From Cellulomonas sp. (GTDB lineage Bacteria; Actinomycetota; Actinomycetes; Actinomycetales; Cellulomonadaceae), in assembly GCF_017744555.1 (NCBI RefSeq), contig NZ_JAGIBD010000001.1, positions 248,001-312,000 of the forward strand: a stretch of DNA of 64,000 nucleotides, read 5' to 3'. The number at the start of each line of letters is the position of its first letter. Positions within the stretch are counted from its first letter, which is position 1. This document shows, one piece after another, positions 33,494 to 42,697 of this stretch. The position numbers were made by a program, and so were the translations under genes. The notes beneath the pieces were generated by a model. It had not been told where the DNA came from and did not search any database. It worked only from the letters and a program-made list of their open reading frames with translations.

Positions 33494-34882
33494 ATGAGCG
33501 CCCACGGACTCGCACAGGCCCAGCGCAAGATGACCGAAGGGGAGGTCCACCCCACCGCCATCGATGTCTTCTCCCGCTTCTACGGACTCCTGGAGTCCGG
33601 TGAGACCGGGGTGATCGCCGAGCGCGACGTCGCCCCGCTGACCGACGTCCCGCACCTCACCGACCTCGACGTCCCCGACGACGTCGCCCGCGACGCCCTC
33701 GCCGTGACCGCGGTGATCAAGCTCAACGGTGGTCTCGGCACCTCGATGGGCATGGACCGCGCCAAGTCCCTGCTCCGGGTCCGCGACGACCGCACGTTCC
33801 TCGACGTCATCGCCGGCCAGGTCCTCGCGGCCCGCGCCACCACCGGCGCCCGCCTCCCGCTCGTCCTCATGAACAGCTTCCGCACGCGCGACGACAGCCT
33901 CGCGGCCCTCGCCGCCTACCCCGACCTCGCCGTCGACGGCCTGCCGCTCGACTTCGTCCAGAACCGCGAGCCCAAGCTGCGCGCGGACGACCTCACCCCG
34001 GTCGAGTGGCCGGCCGACCCGGACCTCGAGTGGTGCCCGCCGGGCCACGGCGACCTGTACACGGCGCTGTTCGCGTCGGGCGTGCTGCAGGCGCTGCTCG
34101 ACGCCGGCTTCCGGTATGCGACCGTCTCGAACTCCGACAACCTCGGCGCCGCGCCGGACGCGCGGATCGCCGGCTGGTTCGCGCAGTCGGGCGCACCGTT
34201 CGCGGCGGAGGTCGCGCGTCGCACGCCCGCCGACCGCAAGGGAGGCCACCTCGTGGTGCGCACGGCCGACGGCCGCATCGTGCTGCGCGAGTCGGCGCAG
34301 ACGCTGCCGGAGGACGCCGACGCGGCGGGCGACATCGAGCGCCACGCGTACTTCAACACCAACAACCTGTGGCTCGACCTGCGGGCCCTGGCCGACGAGC
34401 TCGCGCGCACCGGCGGCGTGCTCGACCTTCCGCTCATCCGCAACGAGAAGACGGTCGACCCGAGCGACAAGACGTCGACCAAGGTCGTGCAGATCGAGTC
34501 CGCGATGGGTGCCGCGATCGAGGTGTTCGACGGCGCGGCCGTGCTCGAGGTGGACCGCTCCCGCTTCCTGCCCGTCAAGACGACGAACGACCTGCTCGTC
34601 CTGCGCTCCGACGTGTACCGGCTGGAGGACGACAGCCGGCTCGTCGCACAGGTCGCGGCGCCCTTCGTCGACCTCGACGACGACCACTACAAGACGATCG
34701 CAGCGTTCGACGCGCGCGTGCCGTCGACCCCGTCGCTCGTCGACGCGTCCTCCCTGCGGGTGCGCGGCGACTGGACGTTCGGCACGGGCGTCGTCGTGAC
34801 CGGCGACGCCGTGCTCGCGGACCCGGGCGCGCCGTCGCGGGTGCCGGACGGCGCGAAGGTGGGGCCGGACGGCATCGCCTGA
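33494..34882 (+). CDS. UTP-glucose-1-phosphate uridylyltransferase (UDPGP family)
   Basis: A 462-residue enzyme producing UDP-glucose from UTP and glucose-1-phosphate for cell wall and glycan synthesis. The nucleotide-binding signature VIKLNGGLGTSMGMDRAKSL near residue 75 and NREPKLRADDL near residue 156 are those of the eukaryote-type UDPGP family, not of the shorter GalU/RmlA type. FNTNNLWLDL near residue 286 and FLPVKTTNDLLVLRSDVY near residue 357 also agree. It starts with ATG at 33494. The next gene, glp, begins 55 bases after its stop. Confidence 0.92.
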   Translation: MSAHGLAQAQRKMTEGEVHPTAIDVFSRFYGLLESGETGVIAERDVAPLTDVPHLTDLDVPDDVARDALAVTAVIKLNGGLGTSMGMDRAKSLLRVRDDRTFLDVIAGQVLAARATTGARLPLVLMNSFRTRDDSLAALAAYPDLAVDGLPLDFVQNREPKLRADDLTPVEWPADPDLEWCPPGHGDLYTALFASGVLQALLDAGFRYATVSNSDNLGAAPDARIAGWFAQSGAPFAAEVARRTPADRKGGHLVVRTADGRIVLRESAQTLPEDADAAGDIERHAYFNTNNLWLDLRALADELARTGGVLDLPLIRNEKTVDPSDKTSTKVVQIESAMGAAIEVFDGAAVLEVDRSRFLPVKTTNDLLVLRSDVYRLEDDSRLVAQVAAPFVDLDDDHYKTIAAFDARVPSTPSLVDASSLRVRGDWTFGTGVVVTGDAVLADPGAPSRVPDGAKVGPDGIA

Positions 34883-34937
34883 CCCCTCGTGCGCGGCCCG
34901 TGCCGCCTGACCTCGGCGGGCGGGGCAGAATGCGCGC

Positions 34938-36173
34938 ATGAGATCGGTCCAGGACCACCTGGCCGCGGTGCTCGCCGCCGTCGGCCCGGTCGCCCCTCTC
35001 GACGTCGTGCTGCACGACGCCGTCGGCTGCATCCTCGCGGCCGACGTCGTCGCGCGCACCGACGTGCCCGCCCTGTCGCTCGCCGCCCGCGACGGGTACG
35101 CGGTCGCGGCACACGACACCGCGGCCGCCGGGTACGCGAGCGACCACGCGCTGCCCGTCGCGCACGACGTCCGGCCCGGTTCGGGCCGCCCTCTGCGCCT
35201 GGTCCCCGGGCAGGCCGTGCGCGTCGCGTCGGGGGCGCCGCTCCCGCTCGGAGCCGACGCCGTCGTGCCGCTCGAGGAGACGGACCGCGGGGCCGCGCGC
35301 GTCGCGATGCAGCGCCCGGCGGTCGCCGGCCAGCACGTGCGGGCCGCCGGGTCCGACGTCCGGGCCGGTGCGGTGGTGCTCGAGGCCGGCACGCGGCTCG
35401 GCGCGCGCCAGCTCGCCCTCGCGGCCGCGCTCGGCAGGGGGCGCCTGCGGGTGCACCCGACACCGCGTGTCGTGCTGCTGTCGGTCGGCGACGAGCTCAC
35501 CGAGCCGGGTACGTCGGGCACCGACGAGTCGACCGTGTTCGAGGTCGACGGGCACGCGCTCGAGGCGGCCGTCCGGGACGCCGGCGCCTCGCCCGTGCGC
35601 GTCGGGATCCTGCCCGACGACCGTGCGACCCTCCGCGAGGCCCTCGAGGACCAGCTCGTCCGCGCCGACCTGATCGTCATCACCGGCGGCCTGTCCGAGC
35701 TCGCGCACGACACCGTCAAGGACGTGCTCGCACCGCTCGGCACCGTGCGGCTCGACCAGGTCGCGATGGTGCCCGGGCAGCGGCACGGGTTCGGCGCGGT
35801 CGGCGACGAGCTCGGGCGCGACCGCGCCGTGCCGATCTTCGCGCTGCAGGGCAACCCCGTCGCGGCGCAGGTGTCGTTCGAGGTCTTCGTCCGGCCCGCG
35901 CTGCGCGCCATGGCCGGGCACACCGAGCTGTTCCGCCCCTCCGTCGCGGCCGTCGCGACGACCGGCTGGGTGTCGCCGCCGGGGCTGCGCCAGTTCGTCC
36001 CGGCCACCGTGCTCGGCTCGCCCGACGAGGGGTACCGCCTGACGCCCCTCGGCGACCCGACCGCGCCGAGCGTGCACGCCCTGTCGCAGGCCAACGCGCT
36101 CGCGGTCGTCGGCGAGCAGGACCTCACCGTGCACCCGGGGCAGGTCGTCCACTGCCTCGTGCTGGAAGGCTGA
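34938..36173 (+). CDS. glp: MoeA/gephyrin-like protein, likely Glp of the divisome
   Basis: A 411-residue protein with the four-domain MoeA fold. SLAARDGYAV near residue 49, VRVASGAPLPLGADAVVPLE near residue 94, VLLSVGDEL near residue 178, and VITGGLSELAHDTVKDVL near residue 247 match MoeA, although the usual GGxSxG loop is altered. MoeA inserts molybdate into molybdopterin. In corynebacteria and mycobacteria the paralogue between galU and rimJ is Glp, which binds SepF and the membrane receptor GLPR at the division site. The gene order here is the same, and no other molybdenum-cofactor gene is in the window, so I favour Glp. Catalytic MoeA activity is not excluded. Confidence 0.85.
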   Translation: MRSVQDHLAAVLAAVGPVAPLDVVLHDAVGCILAADVVARTDVPALSLAARDGYAVAAHDTAAAGYASDHALPVAHDVRPGSGRPLRLVPGQAVRVASGAPLPLGADAVVPLEETDRGAARVAMQRPAVAGQHVRAAGSDVRAGAVVLEAGTRLGARQLALAAALGRGRLRVHPTPRVVLLSVGDELTEPGTSGTDESTVFEVDGHALEAAVRDAGASPVRVGILPDDRATLREALEDQLVRADLIVITGGLSELAHDTVKDVLAPLGTVRLDQVAMVPGQRHGFGAVGDELGRDRAVPIFALQGNPVAAQVSFEVFVRPALRAMAGHTELFRPSVAAVATTGWVSPPGLRQFVPATVLGSPDEGYRLTPLGDPTAPSVHALSQANALAVVGEQDLTVHPGQVVHCLVLEG

Positions 36174-36177
36174 CCCT

Positions 36178-36786
36178 GTGGCAACGGGGTGGCCCGCAGT
36201 CCTGCGTGAGGGTGACGTGCGCCTGCGTCCGCTGCGGCGGCGCGACCAGGACGCGTGGCTCGCGCTGCGGGCCCGCAACGCCGACTGGCTCGAGCCGTGG
36301 GACGCCACGAGCCCGATCCCGGTGCTGGGTCCGCGCCCGACGTTCGCCGCCTTCGTGCGGACGCTGTCGCAGCAGGCACGGTCCGGGGTGACGCTGCCCT
36401 TCGCCGTGGACCTGCAGGACGAGCTCGTCGGGCAGCTCACGGTCGCGTCGATCACGTACGGGTCGCTGCGCTCGGCGACCATCGGCTACTGGGTGTCCGA
36501 GCACGTCGCGGGCCGGGGGACCATCCCGACCGCCGTCGCGCTCGCGACCGATCACTGCTTCGGTGCGCTCGGCCTGCACCGCGTCGAGATCAACATCCGG
36601 CCCGAGAACCGGCCGTCGCTGCGCGTCGTCGAGAAGCTCGGGTTCCGCGACGAGGGGGTGCGTGAGCGGTACCTGCACATCCAGGGGCAGTGGTGCGACC
36701 ACCGGGCGTTCGCGCTCACCGCCGAGGAGGTCCCGGACGGGCTCGTCGCCCGGTGGCGGGAGCGTCGGGGCGCCGCTGCGGGGTGA
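36178..36786 (+). CDS. rimJ: RimJ-type GNAT N-acetyltransferase
   Basis: A 202-residue protein of the GNAT fold. LREGDVRLRPLRRRDQDAW near residue 8 is the N-terminal strand and helix; HVAGRGTIPTAVALATDHCF near residue 109 contains the acetyl-CoA-binding loop; RVEINIRPENRPSLRVVEKL near residue 134 is the typical RimJ/RimL strand-helix. It acetylates a protein N-terminus or other amine. GTG at 36178 lies five bases after the stop of glp, so both are co-transcribed, as in the corynebacterial and mycobacterial loci. Confidence 0.9.
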   Translation: MATGWPAVLREGDVRLRPLRRRDQDAWLALRARNADWLEPWDATSPIPVLGPRPTFAAFVRTLSQQARSGVTLPFAVDLQDELVGQLTVASITYGSLRSATIGYWVSEHVAGRGTIPTAVALATDHCFGALGLHRVEINIRPENRPSLRVVEKLGFRDEGVRERYLHIQGQWCDHRAFALTAEEVPDGLVARWRERRGAAAG

Positions 36787-36871
36787 ACGAGGCGGGGATC
36801 GGCGCCTTTGCGCCAGCCGACACGCCGTGACGGTCCCGTGTTCGTCGCGCGGCGGCACCTACCGTCATGAC

Positions 36872-38125
36872 GTGAACGATCTCGCAGGCCCCGTCGCCCT
36901 GGCGCTCGTGGGTCTGTGGGTCGCGTACCTGGTGCCGCACAAGCTGCGGTACCGACAGCAGCTGCTCGAGTCCCGGGCGGACGACCGGTTCTCCGAGGCG
37001 TTGCGCGTCGTGGCGGTGACCCGCCGGCGCACGCGTCGGGGAGTGCCGGTGCACGTGCGGTCCGCGGACTCGACCGACGGGACGGCGACCGGCAGGATGC
37101 CAGGTCTGCTGACCCCGGGGAAAGGGCTCCCGGTGCTACCCGCCGGGAGCGCGACAGGAGGCACGACCGTGGACCGACCGACAGCGACCGAGAGCAGGAT
37201 CACCGCCGAGGCGGCTCGCCGTGCCGCCCAGGCTCGTGCCGCGCGCGCGGCGTCCGTCGCGCGCCGTGCCGCCGCCGCGCGCCGTCGTGGTCTCCTCGCG
37301 GGGATCCTCGTCGTCGCGACCGTCGTCGGCTGGACCGTCGCCGGGATCGCGCCGGCCGTGACGTGGGTCGCGGGCGCCGTCCCGACCGCGCTGCTGACCG
37401 GTGTCGTGGTGCTGGGGCGCCGCGCCGTGCTCGCCGGCCGTGCCGCCGACGCCGCGTGGGAGGCCCGTGTCGCCGAGGAGCGCCGCGCCGGGTCCGCGCC
37501 GCGGACGGGAGCGACGCGCGTCGTCGCGCCCGCCGGTGCGCCGTCGAGCCGGCCGATCACCGGTGCCACGCCCCGGGTCCCCGAGCGCCGGACGGCGCCG
37601 AGCTCCACCACGACGAGCTCCACCACGACGAGCTCCGCCACGACGAACGCCGCCCCGACCACGGCGGCCACCACCGACGCCCCGCACGCGCTCGTCACGG
37701 GCCGCGCGGTCCACCCGTCCGACGCGCGCACCGAGGTGTTCGCCGCGATCGTCGCCGACCACGGCGAGCCCGAGGCCGAGACGCCCGCGCGGCACGCGGC
37801 GACGGGCGGCGTCCCGGTCGTCCGCCTGACGACGCGCGCGCAGGACACGTCCTCGCCGGAGGCGGACGCCGAGGCCGACGAGGCCGCCTCCGACGAGGCC
37901 TGGTCGCCGGTCCCGGTGCCGCGTCCGACGTACACCATGAAGGCCACCGCACCCCGGCGTGAGCCCGCCCCGCTCGACAACCTGGAGGGCTCGACGGCCG
38001 TCCGCGCGACCGAGCAGACGGCCGCGCCGGAGGAGACGACCGAGGTCGTCGAGCCGGTCGCCGAGACCACGGGCAGCATCGACCTCAACGCCGTGCTCGC
38101 CAAGCGGCGGGCCGCGGGGGAGTGA
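36872..38125 (+). CDS. glpr: Glp receptor-like (GLPR) membrane protein
   Basis: A 417-residue protein. An N-terminal transmembrane segment (AGPVALALVGLWVAYLVPHK, residues 5-24) leads into KLRYRQQLLESRADDRFSEA, a helix typical of this family. Two further transmembrane segments lie near residues 145-190, then a long disordered, acidic C-terminal region with two TGAT(P/R)xV peptides and a Ser/Thr run encoded by three 15-bp repeats (37602-37646). Position after glp and rimJ matches Rv0996 and corynebacterial GLPR, the membrane partner of Glp in division and polar growth. The GTG at 36872 is the first start in frame with the membrane segment; its ribosome site is weak. Confidence 0.8.
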   Translation: MNDLAGPVALALVGLWVAYLVPHKLRYRQQLLESRADDRFSEALRVVAVTRRRTRRGVPVHVRSADSTDGTATGRMPGLLTPGKGLPVLPAGSATGGTTVDRPTATESRITAEAARRAAQARAARAASVARRAAAARRRGLLAGILVVATVVGWTVAGIAPAVTWVAGAVPTALLTGVVVLGRRAVLAGRAADAAWEARVAEERRAGSAPRTGATRVVAPAGAPSSRPITGATPRVPERRTAPSSTTTSSTTTSSATTNAAPTTAATTDAPHALVTGRAVHPSDARTEVFAAIVADHGEPEAETPARHAATGGVPVVRLTTRAQDTSSPEADAEADEAASDEAWSPVPVPRPTYTMKATAPRREPAPLDNLEGSTAVRATEQTAAPEETTEVVEPVAETTGSIDLNAVLAKRRAAGE

Positions 38126-38190
38126 CTGGGCCGTCGGGGTCCCGATTTCGTGATCCGGTCCGCCGTGGTGTTAGTCTGTAGCCCGCTCGC

Positions 38191-38265
<75 letters not shown>

Positions 38266-38270
38266 GCAAG

Positions 38271-38308
38271 ACGAAGGCCGGATCCGAAAGGGTCCGGCCT
38301 TCGTTGTA
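38271..38308 (+). terminator. Terminator of tRNA-Ala
   Basis: A 15-bp stem, ACGAAGGCCGGATCC with GGGTCCGGCCTTCGT (one G-U pair), closes on a GAAA tetraloop and is followed by TGTACT. It lies eight bases after the tRNA. The stem sequence is nearly the same as that of the terminator at 57633. Confidence 0.85.
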
Positions 38309-38373
38309 CTGCGAAAACGCTCCTCGAGGCCTCTGCACCCCGGCCGGCCGCCGAGCCCGCCGCACCTACGAAA

Positions 38374-39495
38374 TCAGGGCTCCGGACCGTTTCGCGCACC
38401 CCCCGCGCACCCCCAACCCTCATTGAGCCTGTTCAGACCCGCTTGATCGGCACCGGTTCCGAGGAAATGCAGGTACCGATTCGTCGTCGCGATCGACTCG
38501 TGGCCGCACCACGCCTGGACCGTTCCGGGGTCGACGCCGCGCGAGAGCCAGAGGCACGCAGCCGTGTGGCGAAGGTCGTGGAGGCGCCGGCCACCGCCCG
38601 TCGTCGTCCAGTGGAGCGTCCGCAGCACTGACGACCGATAGAGCTTCGCGCCGTGCGACGTCGTCAGCAGCAGGTCGCCGGGAGCCTTGCCGGCCGCGAG
38701 GTTGCGCACGATCGGGAGGACCCGGTTCGCGAGCGGGACCCGCCGCGAGGTCCGTCCTTTGGTCGCCTTGCGGCCGACGCCCTCGGGTTCCGATCGGCGC
38801 ACCAGCAGGCCAGGGGTCGGCAGCTCGACGAAGTCCGCGACGACCAGGGCGCGAGCCTCGCCCCAGCGCAGCGCTGTCCAGCCGAGCAGCAGCAGGACGT
38901 CGGCCAGTGTCTCGTCATGCTCGGCCCACAAGCCGTAGTGGTGTTCCAGGTCGCCCTCGGTGAACGGGTTCATCTCTGCCCGCTCTCGGGAGCTGCGCGG
39001 GACGCGCACGCCTGTCACGGGGTTGACCCAGATCAGCCGCTCACGCACACACCATGCGAAGAAGGCGTTCAGGCTGGCGCGATACCGGACGACGGACGTG
39101 TACTCCAAGGACATCGGCGCGCGGCCCCTCGCGGCCGGGGAGCGGCGCGGTGCGCTCGAGAGCAGGGACTCGAACGAACGGGCGACCTCGCGCGTCGTGA
39201 CGGCCGAGAGATGCATCCGCTGCATCGAGATCGGCATGAGCCGGATCAGGTCGCGGTCCGCTCGGTACGTCTTGAGCGCCACCGTGTGCTGGCGCACCGC
39301 GAGCCAGCGCTCGAGCACCCGCGCGGTGGGCTCCTTGCCAGCTCGCGGATCAACGCCACCGTCGAGCGCGGCCCGCTCCCGTTTGAGCCACGCCGCAGCC
39401 TCGCCCTTGGTGTCGAACGTGCGAGATCCGACGATCAGGCGTCCGTTCTTGAGCTGAGCACGGAACCTGCCGCCGCGCGTCTTCCGGATCGTCAC
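38374..39495 (-). CDS. int: Tyrosine-type site-specific integrase
   Basis: A 373-residue recombinase that inserts and excises the element at tRNA-Ala. Catalytic residues are visible: Arg in LGWTALRWGEARAL, His-x-x-Arg in RRLHDLRHTAACLW, His in WCGHESIATTNRY, with the Tyr at its end. An Arm-type DNA-binding domain (TIRKTRGGRFRAQLKNGRL) begins the protein and a SAM-like core-binding domain follows. The GTG at 39495 overlaps the xis stop codon in a GTGA junction, so int is translated with xis. The gene ends 110 bases from the tRNA. Confidence 0.92.
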   Translation of the reverse strand: MTIRKTRGGRFRAQLKNGRLIVGSRTFDTKGEAAAWLKRERAALDGGVDPRAGKEPTARVLERWLAVRQHTVALKTYRADRDLIRLMPISMQRMHLSAVTTREVARSFESLLSSAPRRSPAARGRAPMSLEYTSVVRYRASLNAFFAWCVRERLIWVNPVTGVRVPRSSRERAEMNPFTEGDLEHHYGLWAEHDETLADVLLLLGWTALRWGEARALVVADFVELPTPGLLVRRSEPEGVGRKATKGRTSRRVPLANRVLPIVRNLAAGKAPGDLLLTTSHGAKLYRSSVLRTLHWTTTGGGRRLHDLRHTAACLWLSRGVDPGTVQAWCGHESIATTNRYLHFLGTGADQAGLNRLNEGWGCAGGARNGPEP

Positions 39496-39665
39496 GACGT
39501 CGCACCATTGAGCCAGGCGATCAGGTCCGCCTTCTTGTACCGCGGTAGAGACGGGGACAGCCACGTCACGCGTGGGCCCTTCCCCGCCAGGCGCCAGCGG
39601 CACACGGTCGACGGCGCGACTCTGAGCCAGCGTGCGACCTCTCCCGTCGTCAGGTACTCGTCCAT
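39492..39665 (-). CDS. xis: Excisionase-like helix-turn-helix protein
   Basis: A 57-residue protein starting ATG at 39665 with GGGGGAAGC upstream. The sequence MDEYLTTGEVARWLRVAPST continues into VCRWRLAGKGPRV, a MerR-like winged helix-turn-helix of the HTH_17 excisionase family, and ends with KKADLIAWL. Its stop codon overlaps the integrase start. In pSAM2 the homologous Xis is required with Int for excision. It lies 18 bases after rep on the same strand. Confidence 0.9.
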   Translation of the reverse strand: MDEYLTTGEVARWLRVAPSTVCRWRLAGKGPRVTWLSPSLPRYKKADLIAWLNGATS

Positions 39666-39683
39666 GCTTCCCCCTGCGTCGCG

Positions 39684-41231
39684 CTACGAACGTCCTTTCG
39701 GCTGTCGGGCCGGGTGGTTGGTGCGCTGGTCTGCTCGCCACTTCGCATACTCACGAGCCCGCGACGCAGCGGCGTCGGCCAGTGCTTTGTCGCCGGCGCG
39801 TGGCCAACCCGAGCCGTCGTAGGTCCACGAACCGATGACCAAGGTGGTGTCCGCGTCGTCGGCCATCAGTCGTGCTTCGAGCTCGCGGGTGTCGAGCCGC
39901 TCCGCGTGATGTCTCGCGTCGACCGCCAAGCCCTGGAAGCGACGGCGGGCGCGCCGAAGGGCGCCGAGCGTGACCGAGTAGTGGCGTGACTTCGTCGAGA
40001 AGTGGCCGCGGAAGCCGAGCATCGCGGCCCACCGCCCGAGCAGCGCGTAGGGGCTCTGGGCGCAGTTTCCGCAGAGGTGCGGGTGCCGTTCGCCAGCCCG
40101 CTCGTCGCAGCCGAACCGGCAGCCGGCCAAGGCTCGTGTGGCCAGGCCACGGCAGGCGTCGCTCAGCCAGACCAGGTGAGGGATAGGGCGCCGTGGGTCG
40201 ACGTCGGCGGACTTGGTCGAGTACTTCGCCAGGTACGCCGCGACCTGCTCAGTGGTGATCTCGTCGCCGATGGCGAAGCCGTTGCGCACGACTCGGACGT
40301 CGGTCTGCGCGCCGAAGCGGAGGGTGCGTTCGAAGTCGGCGTCGTCGAGGGGCGTCACGGTGCAGTGCACGACGTCGACCGCCTTGCGCACCGCGGCCTC
40401 GACGGCGGCGGCGGCGAGCGGTGCGGGGGAGCCGGGGCCGTCGGGTCCGTCGAGGCGGACCAGCGCATGGAAGTGCACCAGCCCACGTGCCTGGAACTCG
40501 GCGACCTTGGCGTACTCGAGTCGTGCGTGGTCGTTGAGGTCGCGGTCCCGCACTCCGAGCCCGACCGCCAGCTGGCGTCGCAGCGCGATGGTGAAGCGAC
40601 GCCACAGCTCGGGCGCGTGCCACTGCCAGACGATCGCGGACTCGGTGTCGTAGCAGTCGCGACACAGCGGTGCGCCGACCCGGGGGTCGCCGGCGTCATG
40701 TTGAGCCCAACAGGCCATGCGTCGGCCGTGTGGGCACATCGCGAGTCTCATCCGCGGGTGGCAGGGCTGCTTGCCCTCGCGGACGCCGTGCACGGGCCCG
40801 AACGACGGCGCGGTCAGGGTGACGAACAGCAGCGGGTTCGCGTTGACCGCGGCGGGCACGCCCTTGCCGCCGTGCAGTCCGGTGGAGATGAGCTCGAAGG
40901 TGTCGCGTGCGTAGATGCGCGAGCACGCCGGGCAGGCAGACTCCCGGCGGTTCCCGCACGGCTTGTAGAGCCGACCCATCGGCTCGTCGATGGACCGGAA
41001 CGTGTCGACGATCTCGCCCGTAAGGCGATCTACGGTGTGCGATCGACCGATCAACCGGACCGGGTGGGCGCAGTTGTTGGCGCGAATGAGCGTCTCGGCG
41101 AGCGCTGGCATGGTGCCGTCCGCCAGGCGCCCCACCATGGACCGCTCCTCGGCCGGCGAGAGGTCACCGAGATCGAGAGGTGCGTCAGGGCCGTGCCCCC
41201 GGAACCCAGAACGCGTCGGCGTCGCCATCAC
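39684..41231 (-). CDS. repSA: RepSA-like replication initiator
   Basis: A 515-residue protein of the RepSA family used by pSAM2-type elements for rolling-circle replication of the excised circle. Cys-rich motifs occur near residues 92-102 (CGNRRESACPACSR) and in CPHGRRMACWAQ, PLCRDCYDTES and RFGCDERAGERHPHLCGNC, likely zinc-binding. ARGLVHFHALVRLDG near residue 250 is the HxH (HUH-type) metal motif, and VAAYLAKYSTKSADVD near residue 335 holds the YxxKY region with the probable nicking tyrosine. Start GTG 41231 (or ATG 41228) overlaps the traB stop as GTGATGG. Confidence 0.88.
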   Translation of the reverse strand: MMATPTRSGFRGHGPDAPLDLGDLSPAEERSMVGRLADGTMPALAETLIRANNCAHPVRLIGRSHTVDRLTGEIVDTFRSIDEPMGRLYKPCGNRRESACPACSRIYARDTFELISTGLHGGKGVPAAVNANPLLFVTLTAPSFGPVHGVREGKQPCHPRMRLAMCPHGRRMACWAQHDAGDPRVGAPLCRDCYDTESAIVWQWHAPELWRRFTIALRRQLAVGLGVRDRDLNDHARLEYAKVAEFQARGLVHFHALVRLDGPDGPGSPAPLAAAAVEAAVRKAVDVVHCTVTPLDDADFERTLRFGAQTDVRVVRNGFAIGDEITTEQVAAYLAKYSTKSADVDPRRPIPHLVWLSDACRGLATRALAGCRFGCDERAGERHPHLCGNCAQSPYALLGRWAAMLGFRGHFSTKSRHYSVTLGALRRARRRFQGLAVDARHHAERLDTRELEARLMADDADTTLVIGSWTYDGSGWPRAGDKALADAAASRAREYAKWRADQRTNHPARQPKGRS

Positions 41232-42697
41232 GCCACCTCGGAGTCCTCGGGCGCACTCGGGGAGCGGGACGTGCGCCGACGATGCGCCGTCGACGGGGGA
41301 GCGGGAGGCGCGTCCATGACGAGCAGGTCTTGCTCTGCGTCGTCATCGTCCAGGCGGGCCGGTTCAGGCGCGGCGGTGTACCGCTGGGCGACGAGCCGGA
41401 TCGTATCGTCGGGCCAGAAGTCGGCACGGACGCGTTCGACGGCACCGTCGTCCCGCACGACGTAGCCGGCGCCCGGCATGGTCCGGTCGATCCGGTGTGC
41501 CGGAGCCAGGTCGCCGTAGCCGTCTCCCAGGACCATCCGTGTCTCGGCCGAGGACGCGAGCCGGAGCGCGATCGTCTGCGTGAACAGCTCGCGCATTCCC
41601 ACGGTCTCCTTGCGCGGATCCTGCACAAAGGCCACGACCATGACGCCCAGCGCTCGCCCCTGGGTCAGGATCCGCTTGAGGAGCGTGCTCGCCTCGTTCA
41701 CGACGTCCCGGGAGGTGTACGCGGTCAGCACTGCGAGCTCGTCGATCAGGAGCACGTGCGCCGGATCGCCTGGGGACGCCTCGAACAGGCGCGACCGGCC
41801 CCGCATGACGGCCTGTCGTTCGACGATCACCTGCTGGAGCGCCCTCAGGAGGTGCAGAGCGGTCTGCTCGTCCATTGCGACGGACGAGAACATGCCCGCG
41901 CCGACCGCGACCTCCACACCGCCCTTGAGGTCGACTCCCCACAGCCGCACGAGGCCGGCGTGGGAGGCGGGCGCGAGGTTGCCGGCGATGCCCCAGAAGA
42001 TCGACCCCTTGCCGGCCCCGGACCGCCCGACGACGAGGGTGTGCCGACCGTTCAGGTCGAGCCGCCATGGTGAACCGTCCGCGCGTCGGCCGAGGGTCAC
42101 GCCATCCGTCTCAAGCACGTGCGGAAGCGGTGGCGTGGTGGGCTCGTGCAGAAGCTCGCGCATCGTCATGACGATCTCGACGACACCTGGGCCCGCCCGA
42201 CGCGACTCCGCGGACTCTGCCTCGAACGCAGTCGCGACGGCTTCGACGGCACGATCCAGGTCGTCGACCGTCTGCCCGACGACGGCGCGCACGCGCAGCG
42301 TGAGGGTGTTCGCGGTCGTCTGCACACGCAGCAGCCGGGGGACCGCGTGACGCCGGTCCGCCTCCCAGGGCCACGCCAGACCGCACCGCTGGGCCACGCG
42401 GCCCCAGTCCTTCCGGGCACGATGCCGCCAGGTACGCCGGCGCAGCCAACCACCGAGCACCCGTTCGTAGGTCAGCGGGTGGAGGGCATCCCAGACGGCA
42501 CGGCCGGCGTTCCACGCCGGAACGAGCCAGGGAACGACCGCGCCCGCTGCCTCGTGACCGGCGATCACCAGCACGTTGCCGATCACGAGGCAGACGAGCA
42601 CCGCGCGCCACGCCTGGACAGTCCAGGAGACGACGTTCCAGACCGCGTGCCCCAGACGCTCGAGCACGAGCCGCGCGGCGCGGAGGCCAGCCATCAC
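41228..42697 (-). CDS. traB: FtsK/SpoIIIE-type TraB-like DNA translocase
   Basis: A 489-residue membrane-linked ATPase. Two N-terminal hydrophobic stretches (AVLVCLVIGNVLVIAGHEAA, AVVPWLVPAWNAG) lie in residues 30-70. The motor domain has Walker A VVGRSGAGKGSIFWG near residue 222, an FtsK-typical LWGVDLKGGVEV, and Walker B HVLLIDELAVLTAY near residue 322. TraB proteins of actinomycete elements pump double-stranded DNA between mycelial cells during conjugation. Both ends overlap neighbouring genes in GTGATGG junctions. The C-terminal tail is acidic, then basic. Confidence 0.88.
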   Translation of the reverse strand: MMAGLRAARLVLERLGHAVWNVVSWTVQAWRAVLVCLVIGNVLVIAGHEAAGAVVPWLVPAWNAGRAVWDALHPLTYERVLGGWLRRRTWRHRARKDWGRVAQRCGLAWPWEADRRHAVPRLLRVQTTANTLTLRVRAVVGQTVDDLDRAVEAVATAFEAESAESRRAGPGVVEIVMTMRELLHEPTTPPLPHVLETDGVTLGRRADGSPWRLDLNGRHTLVVGRSGAGKGSIFWGIAGNLAPASHAGLVRLWGVDLKGGVEVAVGAGMFSSVAMDEQTALHLLRALQQVIVERQAVMRGRSRLFEASPGDPAHVLLIDELAVLTAYTSRDVVNEASTLLKRILTQGRALGVMVVAFVQDPRKETVGMRELFTQTIALRLASSAETRMVLGDGYGDLAPAHRIDRTMPGAGYVVRDDGAVERVRADFWPDDTIRLVAQRYTAAPEPARLDDDDAEQDLLVMDAPPAPPSTAHRRRTSRSPSAPEDSEVA

